NCBI GenBank assembly: GCA_028289245.1
Contig: JAQGGT010000006.1
Location: 208,948 to 272,947 of the forward strand
DNA length: 64,000 nucleotides
Direction of reading: 5' to 3'
Source: Candidatus Saccharimonadota bacterium
Lineage (GTDB): Bacteria > Patescibacteriota > Saccharimonadia > Saccharimonadales > UBA4665
The notes under the pieces are model-generated. The model worked only from the letters and a program-made list of their open reading frames with translations, did not search any database and was not told the origin of the DNA. Position 1 is the stretch's first letter, and the number at the start of each line of letters is the position of its first letter. A program made the position numbers and the translations under genes. Below, one piece after another: positions 35,984-44,733 of this stretch.

Positions 35984-36085
35984 TTATTGTTGGTCAGCTG
36001 ATTGCTGAGCTTTGGCGGCGTTTTTTGCCTTCATCTTGGCAATGCTAATATCGGCTTCTTTGGCTGCTCGTTCGAAAATACCCAT
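35984..36085 (-). CDS. 33-residue basic helical microprotein
   Basis: Short ORF MGIFERAAKEADISIAKMKA followed by KNAAKAQQSADQQ. A GAAAGGA site lies 6 nt before the ATG. It precedes topoisomerase IB by 17 bp on the same strand. Predicted single amphipathic, basic helix. Coding is inferred from the clear ribosome-binding site and operon position. Confidence 0.55.
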   Translation of the reverse strand: MGIFERAAKEADISIAKMKAKNAAKAQQSADQQ

Positions 36086-36189
36086 AGTGAATCCTTTCGT
36101 TTATGTCATTATCATGCACTGAGACAGAAAAAAGCACAGTTATAATTCTTACGAACTACATATCTGATAAAATGGCGTACAATTTGAAG

Positions 36190-36816
36190 ATGGCATTTAT
36201 TTTCACGGTTATAGCCGTCGGCTTATTGCTCGTCGGGAGCGAGTTATTTTGGCGCCATTTTGGGCTGCATGGTGAGTTTAGCCGTAAGTTTGTGCATATC
36301 ACCGTCGGCAGTTTTGTAGCTTTTTGGCCGTTCTTTTTATCATGGGGCGAGATCGAAGTACTAAGCCTAGCTTTTTTGGTTGTCATCGGTATTTCCAAAT
36401 ACCTTAACGTCTTCAAGGTCATCCACAGCGTCCAGCGCCCAACCTTTGGCGAGTTGTTTTTTGCGCTTGCCGTCGGCGTTATTGCCGTTATGACCCACGA
36501 TAAGCATATCTACACCGTCGCCCTATTGCAGATGAGCCTGGCTGATGGTTTGGCGGCCGTGGTCGGTACACGGTTTGGCCATACTACGCGCTATCACGTG
36601 GTCGGCCAGGCCAAGAGCGTAGTCGGCTCGCTGACCTTTCTGGTAGTATCGCTGGCGATTTTAATCGCTTACAGCGGGATTGTGCAGCCGGTAAATCTTG
36701 GGGTGCTCGGCGGCATTGCCATCCTGGCGACCATCATCGAGAACATTGGCGTCCAAGGCCTCGACAATTTGCTGGTACCGGTACTGGCGGCGTGGCTGCT
36801 GGCGCTGGCGGCTTAG
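36190..36816 (+). CDS. diacylglycerol/dolichol/phytol kinase-family membrane protein
   Basis: 208 aa from ATG 36190, chosen because a TACAAT at 36178-36183 ends 6 nt upstream; ATG 36172 is an alternative. Contains EFSRKFVHITVGSF and LADGLAAVVGTRFGHT, the two signatures of the SEC59/VTE5 (CTP-dependent lipid kinase) family, in about seven membrane helices. Probably phosphorylates a polyprenol or diacylglycerol, useful for lipid salvage from a host. The stop overlaps the convergent ATPase gene by 4 bp. Confidence 0.82.
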   Translation: MAFIFTVIAVGLLLVGSELFWRHFGLHGEFSRKFVHITVGSFVAFWPFFLSWGEIEVLSLAFLVVIGISKYLNVFKVIHSVQRPTFGELFFALAVGVIAVMTHDKHIYTVALLQMSLADGLAAVVGTRFGHTTRYHVVGQAKSVVGSLTFLVVSLAILIAYSGIVQPVNLGVLGGIAILATIIENIGVQGLDNLLVPVLAAWLLALAA

Positions 36817-38645
36817 TATTTTTCGGATAGCGCCCGGAGGGCATTGAAGATCACGACCACATCGACCACTTCTTGGAGGACGGCGCCGGTGAGGGGCGAG
36901 AATTTACCGGTGGCAAAGATGGCCATCAGTACTAGGCTAAGGCCGATGCCGACGACGATGCTTTGGCGGGCAATCGAAAAGGTGCGGCGAGCAATCCGGT
37001 AGGCGACGGCTACCCGGCCTATGTCATCCTGCAAAATCACCATGTCGGCTGACTCGCTAGCGGCTGTTGAGCCACGAGCGCCTAAAGCAATACCAACGTC
37101 GGCGGCTGTCAGGACGGGCGCATCGTTGACGCCATCGCCCACAAAGACAACCGGGCGGTGCTTGAGCGATTCGATGACCGCAAGTTTATCGGCTGGCAGG
37201 CTATCGGCATAGACGTCGTTGATACCAACGGCTTTAGCTACGGCTCGGGCGGTCAGCTCGTTGTCGCCGGTAACGAGTAAACTGTGCTTGATACCGAGGC
37301 GCTGTAGCTGCTGCAGCGTTTCGGCGCTATTGTCGCGCACAGCATCGGCAAAAGTAATGATGCCAACCAGTTGGTCGCCTTCACTCACGTAGACAGCGGT
37401 GTGCTTTATAGAAGCAGTTTTAAAGTTTGCCGGCATAGTAACGCCATGCTCTTCGAGTAGGCTGTAACGCCCAACCAATACAGTTTTGCCGTGCAAATTG
37501 GTCGACAGACCTTTGCCGGAAATTTCGGTGATGTGCTTGGCTTTGGCGGCTTTAACGCCGGTATCGACGGCGTAGTTGGTAATAGCATGGGCCACCACGT
37601 GGTTAGAACTTTGTTCCAGACTGGCAGCTAGCGCTACCACATCGGCTTCTTTGCGACCATTAAATGCCGTGATCGATTCCACGCTGAGTGTGCCGCTGGT
37701 GAGCGTGCCGGTTTTATCAAAAGCGATTGTTTGGGCTTCGGCCAATTTTTCTAGCGCCGAACCGGATTTAACGAGCACGCCATGCTTGCTGGCGCGGCTC
37801 ATCCCGCTCACCAGCGCGATCGGCGCCGCCAAAAGTAACGGGCAGGGGGTAGCGACAATGATCACGTCGAGGAAGCGAACAGCCTCACCCGTATAGACCC
37901 AAACGGCCACGGCGATGGCGTAAGCGGCGAAAGTAAACGGCACGCTATAGCGCTCAGCTAAGCGCACGAATGGTGCCTGGCTGGCAGCAGCACTGCGCAC
38001 CAGTCGCACGATTTGCTGATATTGGCTATTCTCGGCAGTAGCCGAAACTTTAATAGTCACGGCGCCGTCCAGATTGATGCTGCCGCTAACGAGCTGGTCG
38101 CCGGCATCGCGGCCGATCGGAAGGCTCTCGCCGGTGATGCTCGATTCGTCAAAGCTGGCACTGCCTTCAATGATCACGCCGTCGGCTGGTACCAACTCGC
38201 CGGGCTTGATCAGCACGCGGTCACCAACCGCCAGCCTACTGACCGCCACGTCACTAGTTTTGCGGTTGCGCACTAAGTGAGCTTTCTGCGGAGCTCGTTC
38301 CAGCAGACTGTTGAGCTCGCGCTTGGCCCGGTGCTCGGCGTAGTCTTCCAGCGACTCGCCGCCGGTGAGCATAATCACCACCACGATTGCCGCCCAATAT
38401 TGGCCCAGTATAACCGATGCCACGATGGCGGTAACGGCCAAAATGTCGATACCGTACTTACCGGCCCGAACTTCCTGGATCATGTCCCACAGCAGCGGCA
38501 AGGCCTCTAAAATCGCCATGATGCTGACTACCCAGCGAGCGGCAGTGTCGTAATCGTTTAAGCGCAAACCGAGTCCGATCAGCCCAGTTATCAAAGCTAA
38601 ACTAAACATTTTGTATTGGCGTAGAAAGTGACTGATTTTTTGCAT
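36813..38645 (-). CDS. P1B-type heavy-metal transporting ATPase
   Basis: 610 aa. Motifs: SITGESLPIG (actuator TGES), VIIVATPCPLLLAAPIAL (membrane metal site), FDKTGTLTSG (phosphorylation), VTGDNELTA, VGDGVNDAPVL. The membrane motif is TPC rather than CPC, and the usual SEHP is SNHV. No N-terminal HMA domain. These changes make the metal hard to predict (not a standard Cu/Zn/Cd pump). SD GGAG upstream. Confidence 0.9.
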   Translation of the reverse strand: MQKISHFLRQYKMFSLALITGLIGLGLRLNDYDTAARWVVSIMAILEALPLLWDMIQEVRAGKYGIDILAVTAIVASVILGQYWAAIVVVIMLTGGESLEDYAEHRAKRELNSLLERAPQKAHLVRNRKTSDVAVSRLAVGDRVLIKPGELVPADGVIIEGSASFDESSITGESLPIGRDAGDQLVSGSINLDGAVTIKVSATAENSQYQQIVRLVRSAAASQAPFVRLAERYSVPFTFAAYAIAVAVWVYTGEAVRFLDVIIVATPCPLLLAAPIALVSGMSRASKHGVLVKSGSALEKLAEAQTIAFDKTGTLTSGTLSVESITAFNGRKEADVVALAASLEQSSNHVVAHAITNYAVDTGVKAAKAKHITEISGKGLSTNLHGKTVLVGRYSLLEEHGVTMPANFKTASIKHTAVYVSEGDQLVGIITFADAVRDNSAETLQQLQRLGIKHSLLVTGDNELTARAVAKAVGINDVYADSLPADKLAVIESLKHRPVVFVGDGVNDAPVLTAADVGIALGARGSTAASESADMVILQDDIGRVAVAYRIARRTFSIARQSIVVGIGLSLVLMAIFATGKFSPLTGAVLQEVVDVVVIFNALRALSEKY

Positions 38646-38727
38646 GTTGCTCCGGTGAATTATCGTTCTATGTAGTATATCAGTTAGCTATCTTACCGGA
38701 AGGGGCTTACCATGGTAGCATACGATT

Positions 38728-39978
38728 ATGCATGAGTTACCCGACCGTCCTAACCTAGAGTTACTTATCGACCCAATTGTCGATGGGTCACCTCTGCACC
38801 CGATGCTTCGCGGCGTAAGCGGAGAGTATAGTATGGTGCCTGGTCCAGCCGGCGAAATTACGCACGAAATTATCTTTAATACGAGCTTTGAGCCCGAGCA
38901 GGTGCGCCAAGTCTTGCGGGCGCCACTTGCTGAACTGGTACCTCCCGTTAACGAGGCGACCATGCTCGGATCGCTGCGTCAGCAAACCCGGCCACTTGAT
39001 AATCGGTTTGGTAAGGACACCGCAAGTCGGTTGACGGCTATGCGGTCTGATTTGCAGGGATTACTGCAGACGTTGCGTGCGCCCGTAACGCAGGTCCAGG
39101 CCGAAGCTCATGTCTACGATAGCACGAGCGTTCAGGCTGCCGCCCGTGATGTTTTGCTCGACATGAAGCCGGCCCGTCTCAAAGCACTATGCCAAGCGGA
39201 AGGGGTGCCGGTAGACGAGCTGCTATTCCAGCGCCGGGTCGGTGCACGAGCGCTCCGTCTCTACGACTTAGTAGATTGTGGTACCGATCCAGAGCTGCTG
39301 CGCAGTCGAGTAATTGCCGACGAATTTTTGCAGAAAGTTGTTCGACGCCAGGATGGCTTTAGTATAGCCTACATTCCCCGTCATGAACTTAGTTCGCAAG
39401 AGGCAGAACAAGCACGCTACCTGCAGTATGTAAAACGACTTTCGACGCTCAATCGCCAAGAGACACGTCGCCGTGAGCAGCTATTTACGCGGCTAGAACG
39501 CAGTCGCGCTAGTAACCTTGGGTCTCGTGACAAATTGCTAGCTGAGCTAGCTGAACTCGATGCCAAAGAGCAGAGCACGCCCCGTTGGCTAGTGTCGTTA
39601 CACCAGACTAACATACCCCGCCACGTAGTAGTGCCCATTATACGCCTGCGCGAGCGCCCAGATCGCCACCAGCACACCCCGCAAATTATTTACGATGGCG
39701 CCCGAACCAGTGTAGACGCCGCTACTAATACGATTCGCCACTATAGCCCACTTATCGGTTCTGCGTTACTTGCTGGCAACGTCGATGCTTCGATCTACGA
39801 GGCCCCACTGAATAAATTCTATTCTCGTAACCCAAACAACCGTCGCAAGACCCTTCCCTTACCGGAGACTGCCGCCGACAGGTTGCCCACGCTGTTGGCC
39901 ACCCAGAGGGTCGCCGAATATGTGGCTTGGACGCGTCAATCCCGCGCCTTACGCAGGGCCATCACGGACCGGAAGTAA
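38728..39978 (+). CDS. hypothetical protein, long coiled-coil region
   Basis: 416 aa, no membrane segment. Charged helical stretch around 215-290 (ELSSQEAEQARYLQYVKRLS; RREQLFTRLERSRASN). N-terminus MHELPDRPNLELLIDPIVDG. No motif recognised; probably cytosolic. It precedes the DUF4396 gene by 2 bp. Confidence 0.65.
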   Translation: MHELPDRPNLELLIDPIVDGSPLHPMLRGVSGEYSMVPGPAGEITHEIIFNTSFEPEQVRQVLRAPLAELVPPVNEATMLGSLRQQTRPLDNRFGKDTASRLTAMRSDLQGLLQTLRAPVTQVQAEAHVYDSTSVQAAARDVLLDMKPARLKALCQAEGVPVDELLFQRRVGARALRLYDLVDCGTDPELLRSRVIADEFLQKVVRRQDGFSIAYIPRHELSSQEAEQARYLQYVKRLSTLNRQETRRREQLFTRLERSRASNLGSRDKLLAELAELDAKEQSTPRWLVSLHQTNIPRHVVVPIIRLRERPDRHQHTPQIIYDGARTSVDAATNTIRHYSPLIGSALLAGNVDASIYEAPLNKFYSRNPNNRRKTLPLPETAADRLPTLLATQRVAEYVAWTRQSRALRRAITDRK

Positions 39979-39980
39979 CC

Positions 39981-40427
39981 ATGCACCACGGGTCGATCAA
40001 CCGGATGGCCGTCATGGCTACCCTGCATTGTTTGGGTGGCTGCGCGATTGGCGAAGTGCTGGGCTTAATTGTTGGCACAGTACTGAACTTTAATAACTGG
40101 CAGACGCTGCTAGTTTCGGTGGCGCTGGCCTTTGTGTTCGGTTATTCGTTATCAGTCTACTCGCTTACCAAAGCCGGCATGGCTATGGCGGCCGCAGCAA
40201 TTCTGGTATTAGCCGCCGACACACTGTCGATTACCAGCATGGAAATTGCCGATACCAGTACCGAGGCACTTATCCCGGGCGCTATGAATGCCGGTCTCAA
40301 CAACCTCGTGTTTTGGACGAGTATGCTGGCCTCGCTGGTGGTGGCGTTTTTAGTAGCTTGGCCGGTCAACCGCTACCTGCTATCAAAAGGTAAGGGCCAC
40401 GCGCTGACCCACCAGCACCTGCACTAA
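39981..40427 (+). CDS. DUF4396 membrane protein
   Basis: 148 aa from ATG 39981, with GGAAG 5 nt upstream; the frame extends further 5' inside the previous gene. GSINRMAVMATLHCLGGCAIGEVLGLIVGT is the DUF4396 signature, with four membrane helices and a His-rich tail (KGHALTHQHLH). The family is sometimes linked to metal or heme handling; role unknown. The neighbouring P1B ATPase would fit a metal theme. Confidence 0.82.
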   Translation: MHHGSINRMAVMATLHCLGGCAIGEVLGLIVGTVLNFNNWQTLLVSVALAFVFGYSLSVYSLTKAGMAMAAAAILVLAADTLSITSMEIADTSTEALIPGAMNAGLNNLVFWTSMLASLVVAFLVAWPVNRYLLSKGKGHALTHQHLH

Positions 40428-40432
40428 GTTTT

Positions 40433-40488
40433 CAAGCTTTTCGCTCTTGCAGAGCTCATCAGCACAACTATGCGTTTGTGGAAGCTTG
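40433..40488 (-). ncRNA. type III hammerhead ribozyme B
   Basis: Minus strand: stem III CAAGCTT/AAGCTTG, cleavage after C (complement of 40481), stem I CACAA/TTGTG with an 8-nt loop, CTGATGA (40456-40462), stem II GCTC/GAGC with TGCAA loop, GAAA (40439-40442). Located ~125 bp after the stop of the 40612 gene, same strand. Stem sequences differ from ribozymes A and C while the pairing is kept. Confidence 0.92.
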
Positions 40489-40611
40489 CATGGAGTGAGA
40501 TTGGACGGTGGGAGTGGACGAATCGCTGAGGCGACTCAATCGTTTCCGAACCGGACAATTCACCCCATGACCTGGGATTTCCAGGGTTTTTTGTAGCCGG
40601 GAGATGTCTGG
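40489..40611 (-). other. 3' UTR of cassette C
   Basis: Contains two hairpins on the minus strand: CCTGG AAAT CCCAGG and GAGTCGC CTCA GCGATTC. No closing stem with the 5' leader was found, unlike most cassettes. Ribozyme B follows. Confidence 0.45.
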
Positions 40612-41352
40612 CTAGCGGTAGTCCCGCCAATCAGCGAACGCGACGTACAGCATGCACCCCACCAACCCGACCGCGGCTGCCACGAAGCCGTAGAGGCACG
40701 TGTAACCGATCGTGGGTCCGTAGCCGTTCTGCTGGATGCTGTTGATGTAACCGGCGACGGCGATCACCCCGAGCAGGAACGGCAGCACCACGAACAGCAG
40801 GCGGGCCATCCAGTTGACCTTCTGGACGTGACGCTTGATCTGCGTGAGCGACTGCAGCGCCTCGCCCCAGCGGACGATCTGGAAGTAGTGGTCGACGCCA
40901 CGCTGGTCGGTCACCACGCCCACGGCCATCGGGTCGATCTTGCTGCTGAGCTCGGCCAGCTTGTGCTGCATGACCTTGCACGTGCGTGCCACCAGCCCGA
41001 AGAACGAGTTGCCCTCCGGCGTCCAGATCTCGATCCGCGAGAAGCAGCCGAGCTGCTCGGCGGTCTGGATGGCCTGCAGCGCCTGGGTCGGCGGGGCGTC
41101 GTAGCGGTAGCTGTAGCGCTCCCGGTAGACGGTGGGCAAAAAGCTGCGCCACACCTTCTCGAGCGAGCCGGTCAGCTCCGGGTAGAGCGTGCTCGCCGTG
41201 TAGAGCTGCGGCTCTCCCTTGGCCTCCCACTTCTCGACGCTCTCGAATCCGGTCGACTTGAGCAGCGCGAGGCGCTCGGCGTTCTGCGAGGTCAGCTCGT
41301 CGGAGCTCGGCAGGGTTGCCGGGTCCTGGCGGATGAACAGTTCGACGGCCAT
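40612..41352 (-). CDS. cassette C membrane protein
   Basis: 246 aa. A soluble N-terminal ~165 residues (MAVELFIRQDPATLPSSDEL) precede two C-terminal membrane helices (LLFVVLPFLLGVIAVAGYI; YTCLYGFVAAAVGLVGCMLY). Strong GGAGG 7 nt upstream. Very high third-position GC; long open frames occur on the other strand too. Family unknown. Followed by a hammerhead in its 3' UTR. Confidence 0.75.
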   Translation of the reverse strand: MAVELFIRQDPATLPSSDELTSQNAERLALLKSTGFESVEKWEAKGEPQLYTASTLYPELTGSLEKVWRSFLPTVYRERYSYRYDAPPTQALQAIQTAEQLGCFSRIEIWTPEGNSFFGLVARTCKVMQHKLAELSSKIDPMAVGVVTDQRGVDHYFQIVRWGEALQSLTQIKRHVQKVNWMARLLFVVLPFLLGVIAVAGYINSIQQNGYGPTIGYTCLYGFVAAAVGLVGCMLYVAFADWRDYR

Positions 41353-41448
41353 TAGGCCACCTCCGTTATTAGGTACATCGATAGGAATTTCCTACGATGA
41401 GAGTATATTGACATATTATCGCTAGATTTTCAATCCCCCCGGGGCATG

Positions 41449-41518
41449 AAAAAGGGGCTCAGGCAACTACATCCGAAGATGCAACTGGAGAGTTCCCTCT
41501 TCCATGTGCGTGAGCCCC
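41449..41518 (-). terminator. cassette D 3' hairpin/terminator
   Basis: Minus strand GGGGCTCA ... TGAGCCCC then T5: an intrinsic terminator shape with a large internal domain containing GCATC TTCG GATGT (UUCG tetraloop) and GAGGGAACTC. The elaborate loop suggests more than termination. Confidence 0.65.
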
Positions 41519-41556
41519 GGTCGTACTACTAGACTGGGTAAAGGATGGAGCTACTG

Positions 41557-42135
41557 CTACTGTGGTGCGTCGTGAATGTCGTCGGCGTTCAGGTAGTGGC
41601 TCACCTTGATGAATGGCTGCGCGACGGGCTTGGTGCGAAGCTTGGGCCAGATGCGTTGGCAGAGGTCGCCGAGGGCCATCAAGCCGTAGATCGTGCCGAA
41701 CGCGAAGCCCCCGAACACCAGCGCACAGGCGCTCATGATCAAGCCGAACGCGAAGAACAGCTCGATGCTGCTGTACCAACCGTACATGACTGCTCCCATG
41801 AGGCCGCCGAAGCAACCGAAGACCGTGAAATAGCCGAGGCCGTACCAGGTCATCTGGCGCTTGTTCATGTTCGTCCTCGGGGCCGGATCGTTGAGGATCA
41901 GGTACATTATGCCCCCGAAGTAGACGCAGCTCAGCACGACGTCAAGCGGTACGAAGTCCTGGAAGAACTTGGGCCAGCTCGCCGTGCTGCCGAACAGCAA
42001 GCTGTGATGCGGCAGGGGTGTTCCGTCCAGGAGTGGACGCATGATTCCCAACAGCAAGCAGCCGCCCAGGATTCCCCCGAGTACGGAGTGCCGACGAGTG
42101 CGAACTTGCTCAGCCGAAGCGGGCAAAGTGATCAC
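41557..42135 (-). CDS. cassette D multi-pass membrane protein
   Basis: About 192 aa; start uncertain. GTG 42135 follows AAAAGGAT very closely; TTG 42126 has better spacing. Four to five membrane helices (VLGGILGGCLLLGIM; DVVLSCVYFGGIMYLIL; GLGYFTVFGCFGGLMGAVMY; FGLIMSACALVFGGFAFG). GC-rich codons as in other cassettes. Upstream promoter TTGATT (42206-42211) and TATTAT (42184-42189), spacer 16, and a leader hairpin ACGAGAC/GTCTCGT. Confidence 0.68.
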   Translation of the reverse strand: MITLPASAEQVRTRRHSVLGGILGGCLLLGIMRPLLDGTPLPHHSLLFGSTASWPKFFQDFVPLDVVLSCVYFGGIMYLILNDPAPRTNMNKRQMTWYGLGYFTVFGCFGGLMGAVMYGWYSSIELFFAFGLIMSACALVFGGFAFGTIYGLMALGDLCQRIWPKLRTKPVAQPFIKVSHYLNADDIHDAPQ

Positions 42136-42183
42136 ATCCTTTTCTAGTCTGTAAAACAACTACGAGACTGTCTCGTTACACTA

Positions 42184-42211
42184 ATAATACCATATAAGAT
42201 AGAAAAATCAA
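42184..42211 (-). promoter_or_regulatory. cassette D promoter
   Basis: Minus strand TTGATT (42206-42211), 16-bp spacer, TATTAT (42184-42189). The leader has a hairpin ACGAGAC/GTCTCGT but no convincing match to the 3' end. Confidence 0.6.
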
Positions 42212-42231
42212 TAATGACGAGGACGCCATAG

Positions 42232-42825
42232 TTATTCGTCAATTTCTATGATTGCTGGACCGTACTCCAAGCTAACTGGTAATAATTCGGGCTTTTTCTG
42301 TAATAACTTGGTGAGGCGGTGTATGCTGTCATCGTGACTAGAACGGGCCAGCCAAAGCTCGGTCGTATACTCATAACCATCTGGCCAACAGTCGCTTGTG
42401 TCGGCCTCGCCAATATCGAAGTAATCCTCTATAAGCATCTGGGCCTCGCGGCGTTCAAAGCGGACAACCGAATTGTCGGTACCCAGCGTGATCAAGCGTG
42501 AGTTTGACTGATTAAGCCGATTCCGGATGGCAAATGGTTGGCTTGGTACGAGAAGAGTTTTATCCGATGACGGCGGCATATGATCTTCGAGGTGATCGGC
42601 GAGACCCTCAATATCGTCACGCGTTGCCTCGATATCAAACTTTTCCAGGAAGTTACGTACTTCGCCGGCTGCCATTATACCAACCTGGGTTTTTGCCTGA
42701 AACAGCTTGAGGCGTTGGGGACTGAAATGCCGGATACGTAGTTCGGTCGCCAGACGTGTCAAACTATCATCATCGTAGCCAATGATAGGACGATACACCG
42801 ATAATGATGGTCTTTTTTCGTTCAT
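42232..42825 (-). CDS. hypothetical protein
   Basis: 197 aa, MNEKRPSLSVYRPIIGYDDD, no membrane segment. Mixed alpha/beta and acidic. Host-like codon use, so it is not a cassette gene. TATAAT (minus) at 42849-42854 gives a ~20-nt leader. Family not recognised; VRFERREAQMLIEDYFDIGEAD hints at a CYTH-like fold, but this is weak. Confidence 0.62.
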   Translation of the reverse strand: MNEKRPSLSVYRPIIGYDDDSLTRLATELRIRHFSPQRLKLFQAKTQVGIMAAGEVRNFLEKFDIEATRDDIEGLADHLEDHMPPSSDKTLLVPSQPFAIRNRLNQSNSRLITLGTDNSVVRFERREAQMLIEDYFDIGEADTSDCWPDGYEYTTELWLARSSHDDSIHRLTKLLQKKPELLPVSLEYGPAIIEIDE

Positions 42826-42948
42826 GTTACGTGCCTTGCTGGTAATTAATTATATTTAAGCATATTATTTAATAAATAGCAAAAGAGACAGTACCGCCTT
42901 CCGTGAGCTTCTAAGGTATGAAGCTGGTGGGTTGGTCCCTCGTATATC

Positions 42949-42989
42949 AAAAGAAAAAGCCCAACCTTTCGGTCTGGGCTTTTTCTTTT
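42949..42989. terminator. bidirectional terminator after tRNA-His
   Basis: 15-bp inverted repeat (arms 42949-42963 and 42975-42989) with AAAAGAAAAAGCCCA / TGGGCTTTTTCTTTT. It abuts the tRNA 3' end. Confidence 0.88.
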
Positions 42990-43066
42990 GGGGCGAACTA
43001 TGGGGATCGAACCCACGACCTCCGGAACCACAACCCGGCGCTCTAACCAACTGAGCTAAGTTCGCC
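42989..43066 (-). tRNA. tRNA-His (GTG)
   Basis: 78 nt. The extra G(-1) opposite C73, typical of tRNA-His, is encoded, as is CCA. Acceptor GCGAACT/AGTTCGC; anticodon loop TTGTGGT; anticodon GTG. Confidence 0.96.
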
Positions 43067-43102
43067 AAGAACAGAGGTGATTATACGACATGGCGCCTGG
43101 GA

Positions 43103-43651
43103 TTACAACTCTTGCAGTTGAGTCAGCAGATCGGCCACGGCCAAGGCCCGGTGGCTGATGGCATCTTTTTCGGTGTGGGTCATTTCGGCGTAGGTTTTAG
43201 TTTGGCCCTCGGGCATAAAGCAGCAGTCGAAGCCAAAACCGTTCTCGCCGCGCGGCGAAACGGCCGTTCCCTCGACCTTGCCATGGGCGTAGCGCATCGA
43301 CTGGCCGTCGTAGAGCCCAATAGTACAGGTCACTATCGCTTTGTCGCCGGGCTGGCTGAGCTGGTAAAGGGCGTCCATACCGAGCTGCAGTTCAAAAAAC
43401 TTAATGAACGGCCCCGGCAGGCCCTGCAAACGGTCGAGCCCCGCGCTCACATCTTCGACCAGTACCGGCTTGCCAACCACGGCGTAGGCGCGTTCGGCTT
43501 TGTCACGGACAATGGCGTCGCTATCCAAGCTCTGGATTTCTTCGAGGTCAACATCTGCCGAGTCGAAAACTAGGACACCTTTAAAATGCCGCGTAAAAGA
43601 TGCTAATTTACCGGCATTCCCGGTAACGATGGTAAAAGCGGGCTGTTGCAT
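43103..43651 (-). CDS. Ham1-family NTP pyrophosphatase (second paralogue)
   Basis: 182 aa. TIVTGNAGKLASFTRHF (TGN-K loop), VLVEDVSAGLDRLQGLPGPFIKFF and GFGFDCCFMPEGQ match the ITPase family. Divergent from the operonic copy at 6599. Likely cleans dITP/XTP or a related non-standard NTP. TATCAT at 43658-43663 (minus) ends 6 nt before the ATG: leaderless. Confidence 0.9.
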   Translation of the reverse strand: MQQPAFTIVTGNAGKLASFTRHFKGVLVFDSADVDLEEIQSLDSDAIVRDKAERAYAVVGKPVLVEDVSAGLDRLQGLPGPFIKFFELQLGMDALYQLSQPGDKAIVTCTIGLYDGQSMRYAHGKVEGTAVSPRGENGFGFDCCFMPEGQTKTYAEMTHTEKDAISHRALAVADLLTQLQEL

Positions 43652-43668
43652 GCAGCCATGATAGCAAA

Positions 43669-44007
43669 TTAAGGCTGGTTCTGAGTATCCTCGGGGTGGA
43701 AGTCGACGACGGCGTTGCCGGCGTTTGGCTCCTCGGCTTCGGCGGCGCCGGATAGACCTTCGTCGAGTAGCTCGGTACTATCGAGATCGCCGTCGGTGGC
43801 CTGGTGGGTGTCATCGAGTTGGCCACTGGCCTCGCGCCGGTCCTCGTCGTCGGTCATGTCGCTTATCGGATCAACAGGCAGATCGGTTGGTGTGCCGTTA
43901 TCCTGCGGTAGCGGATCTTGCATAACCATGTCTGGACGGTCGTCCTGAATGGCGTCTAAAGTTTCTGGTGAATCAGACTGATCAGTGGGGTCTATTGGGT
44001 CGCTCAT
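43669..44007 (-). CDS. acidic, disordered protein
   Basis: 112 aa, extremely rich in Asp, Glu, Pro, Thr and Ser with no Cys and few hydrophobics; predicted intrinsically disordered. Strong AAGGAGG before the ATG supports translation. Function unknown. Confidence 0.7.
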   Translation of the reverse strand: MSDPIDPTDQSDSPETLDAIQDDRPDMVMQDPLPQDNGTPTDLPVDPISDMTDDEDRREASGQLDDTHQATDGDLDSTELLDEGLSGAAEAEEPNAGNAVVDFHPEDTQNQP

Positions 44008-44067
44008 AAGCCTCCTTATTAGTTACTAAGGAGTAGTGTGCACGCTAGGCGGACGGCTGACTATTAT

Positions 44068-44403
44068 TTAATTCACAGACAAGGTAGTTTGATGACGAAG
44101 GCGGCGAGCGTAAGCTCCATAGCCAGCGATGGTAACCACAGAAAATAGTACTACGGTGCCGCTAGTACCGGTGGCCGGTAGGCTGCTGGTGGTAGACGTG
44201 GTTGGCGTGGGTGTAGCCGCTGGCTTAGGAGTAGTGGGGCTAGTTTTTTTCTGCGACGAGTTCGATTGTTTGGTGGTGGCGGCGATAGATTTGCTGCCAG
44301 CATCATTGTTGGTGAGCGAAGCCGCAATCCCAAACACTAGTGCCCCGACTACTAGCACCCAAAAAATTCCGAATAGTACTTTGGTTCGCGTCGTAAACTC
44401 CAT
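44068..44403 (-). CDS. small LPXTG-type surface protein
   Basis: 111 aa. N-terminal helix (VLFGIFWVLVVGALVFGIAA), Lys/Pro/Thr-rich stalk, then SLPATG, a hydrophobic helix (VVLFSVVTIAGYGAYA) and RRLRH. A canonical sortase sorting signal. Probably processed by the sortase at 28621. SD GGAG upstream. Confidence 0.85.
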   Translation of the reverse strand: MEFTTRTKVLFGIFWVLVVGALVFGIAASLTNNDAGSKSIAATTKQSNSSQKKTSPTTPKPAATPTPTTSTTSSLPATGTSGTVVLFSVVTIAGYGAYARRLRHQTTLSVN

Positions 44404-44440
44404 GGCGATCTCCGTATTAAGTATCTTTATAATAGCAGAG

Positions 44441-44733
44441 CTATACAGCCGGGTACTGACTTGCCTGTAGCAACCGGGCCAGATGGGTGGCGTTGGCGGC
44501 TAGGGCTTTGGTCGCGCTAGCGACGGCTTCGGGCGTTTGCTTGAGGTCTTTGTAATCGGTTTTTTGCATCGCTTCACCGTTCCAATAGGTGACGCCATTG
44601 GCCGGGATAGTAAAACCAACGTCATTTAAGGCCTGAAATACGTCGGCGGTAATTTTGTGGGCGCCATCTTCGTTGCCGACGATGGCTTAAGGCTGCAAAC
44701 CAGTACTAAAACTTTGAGTGGGGAATCGGCCAT
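44441..44733 (-). pseudogene. flavodoxin-like NAD(P)H-dependent oxidoreductase, internally deleted
   Basis: The start is intact (MADSPLKVLVLVCSLKPS, the flavin-phosphate strand), but the frame then shifts directly to IVGNEDGAHKITADVFQALN, followed by YWNGEAMQKTDYKDL and ATKALAANATHLARLL, the C-terminal third of this family. About 100 middle residues, including most of the FMN site, are missing and the two parts are out of frame. A small remnant frame ending SSLRESVEFLRSKL lies just upstream (44826-44880). Confidence 0.82.

Noticed and set aside
40631-41355. Long open frames on both strands inside the cassette C gene
   Set aside because: They lack ribosome-binding sites and follow from the strong third-position GC of the real gene, which has a good SD and membrane helices.
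41545-42147. 200-aa plus-strand frame opposite cassette D
   Set aside because: Antisense shadow of a hydrophobic membrane gene; highly charged, low-complexity translation and no SD.
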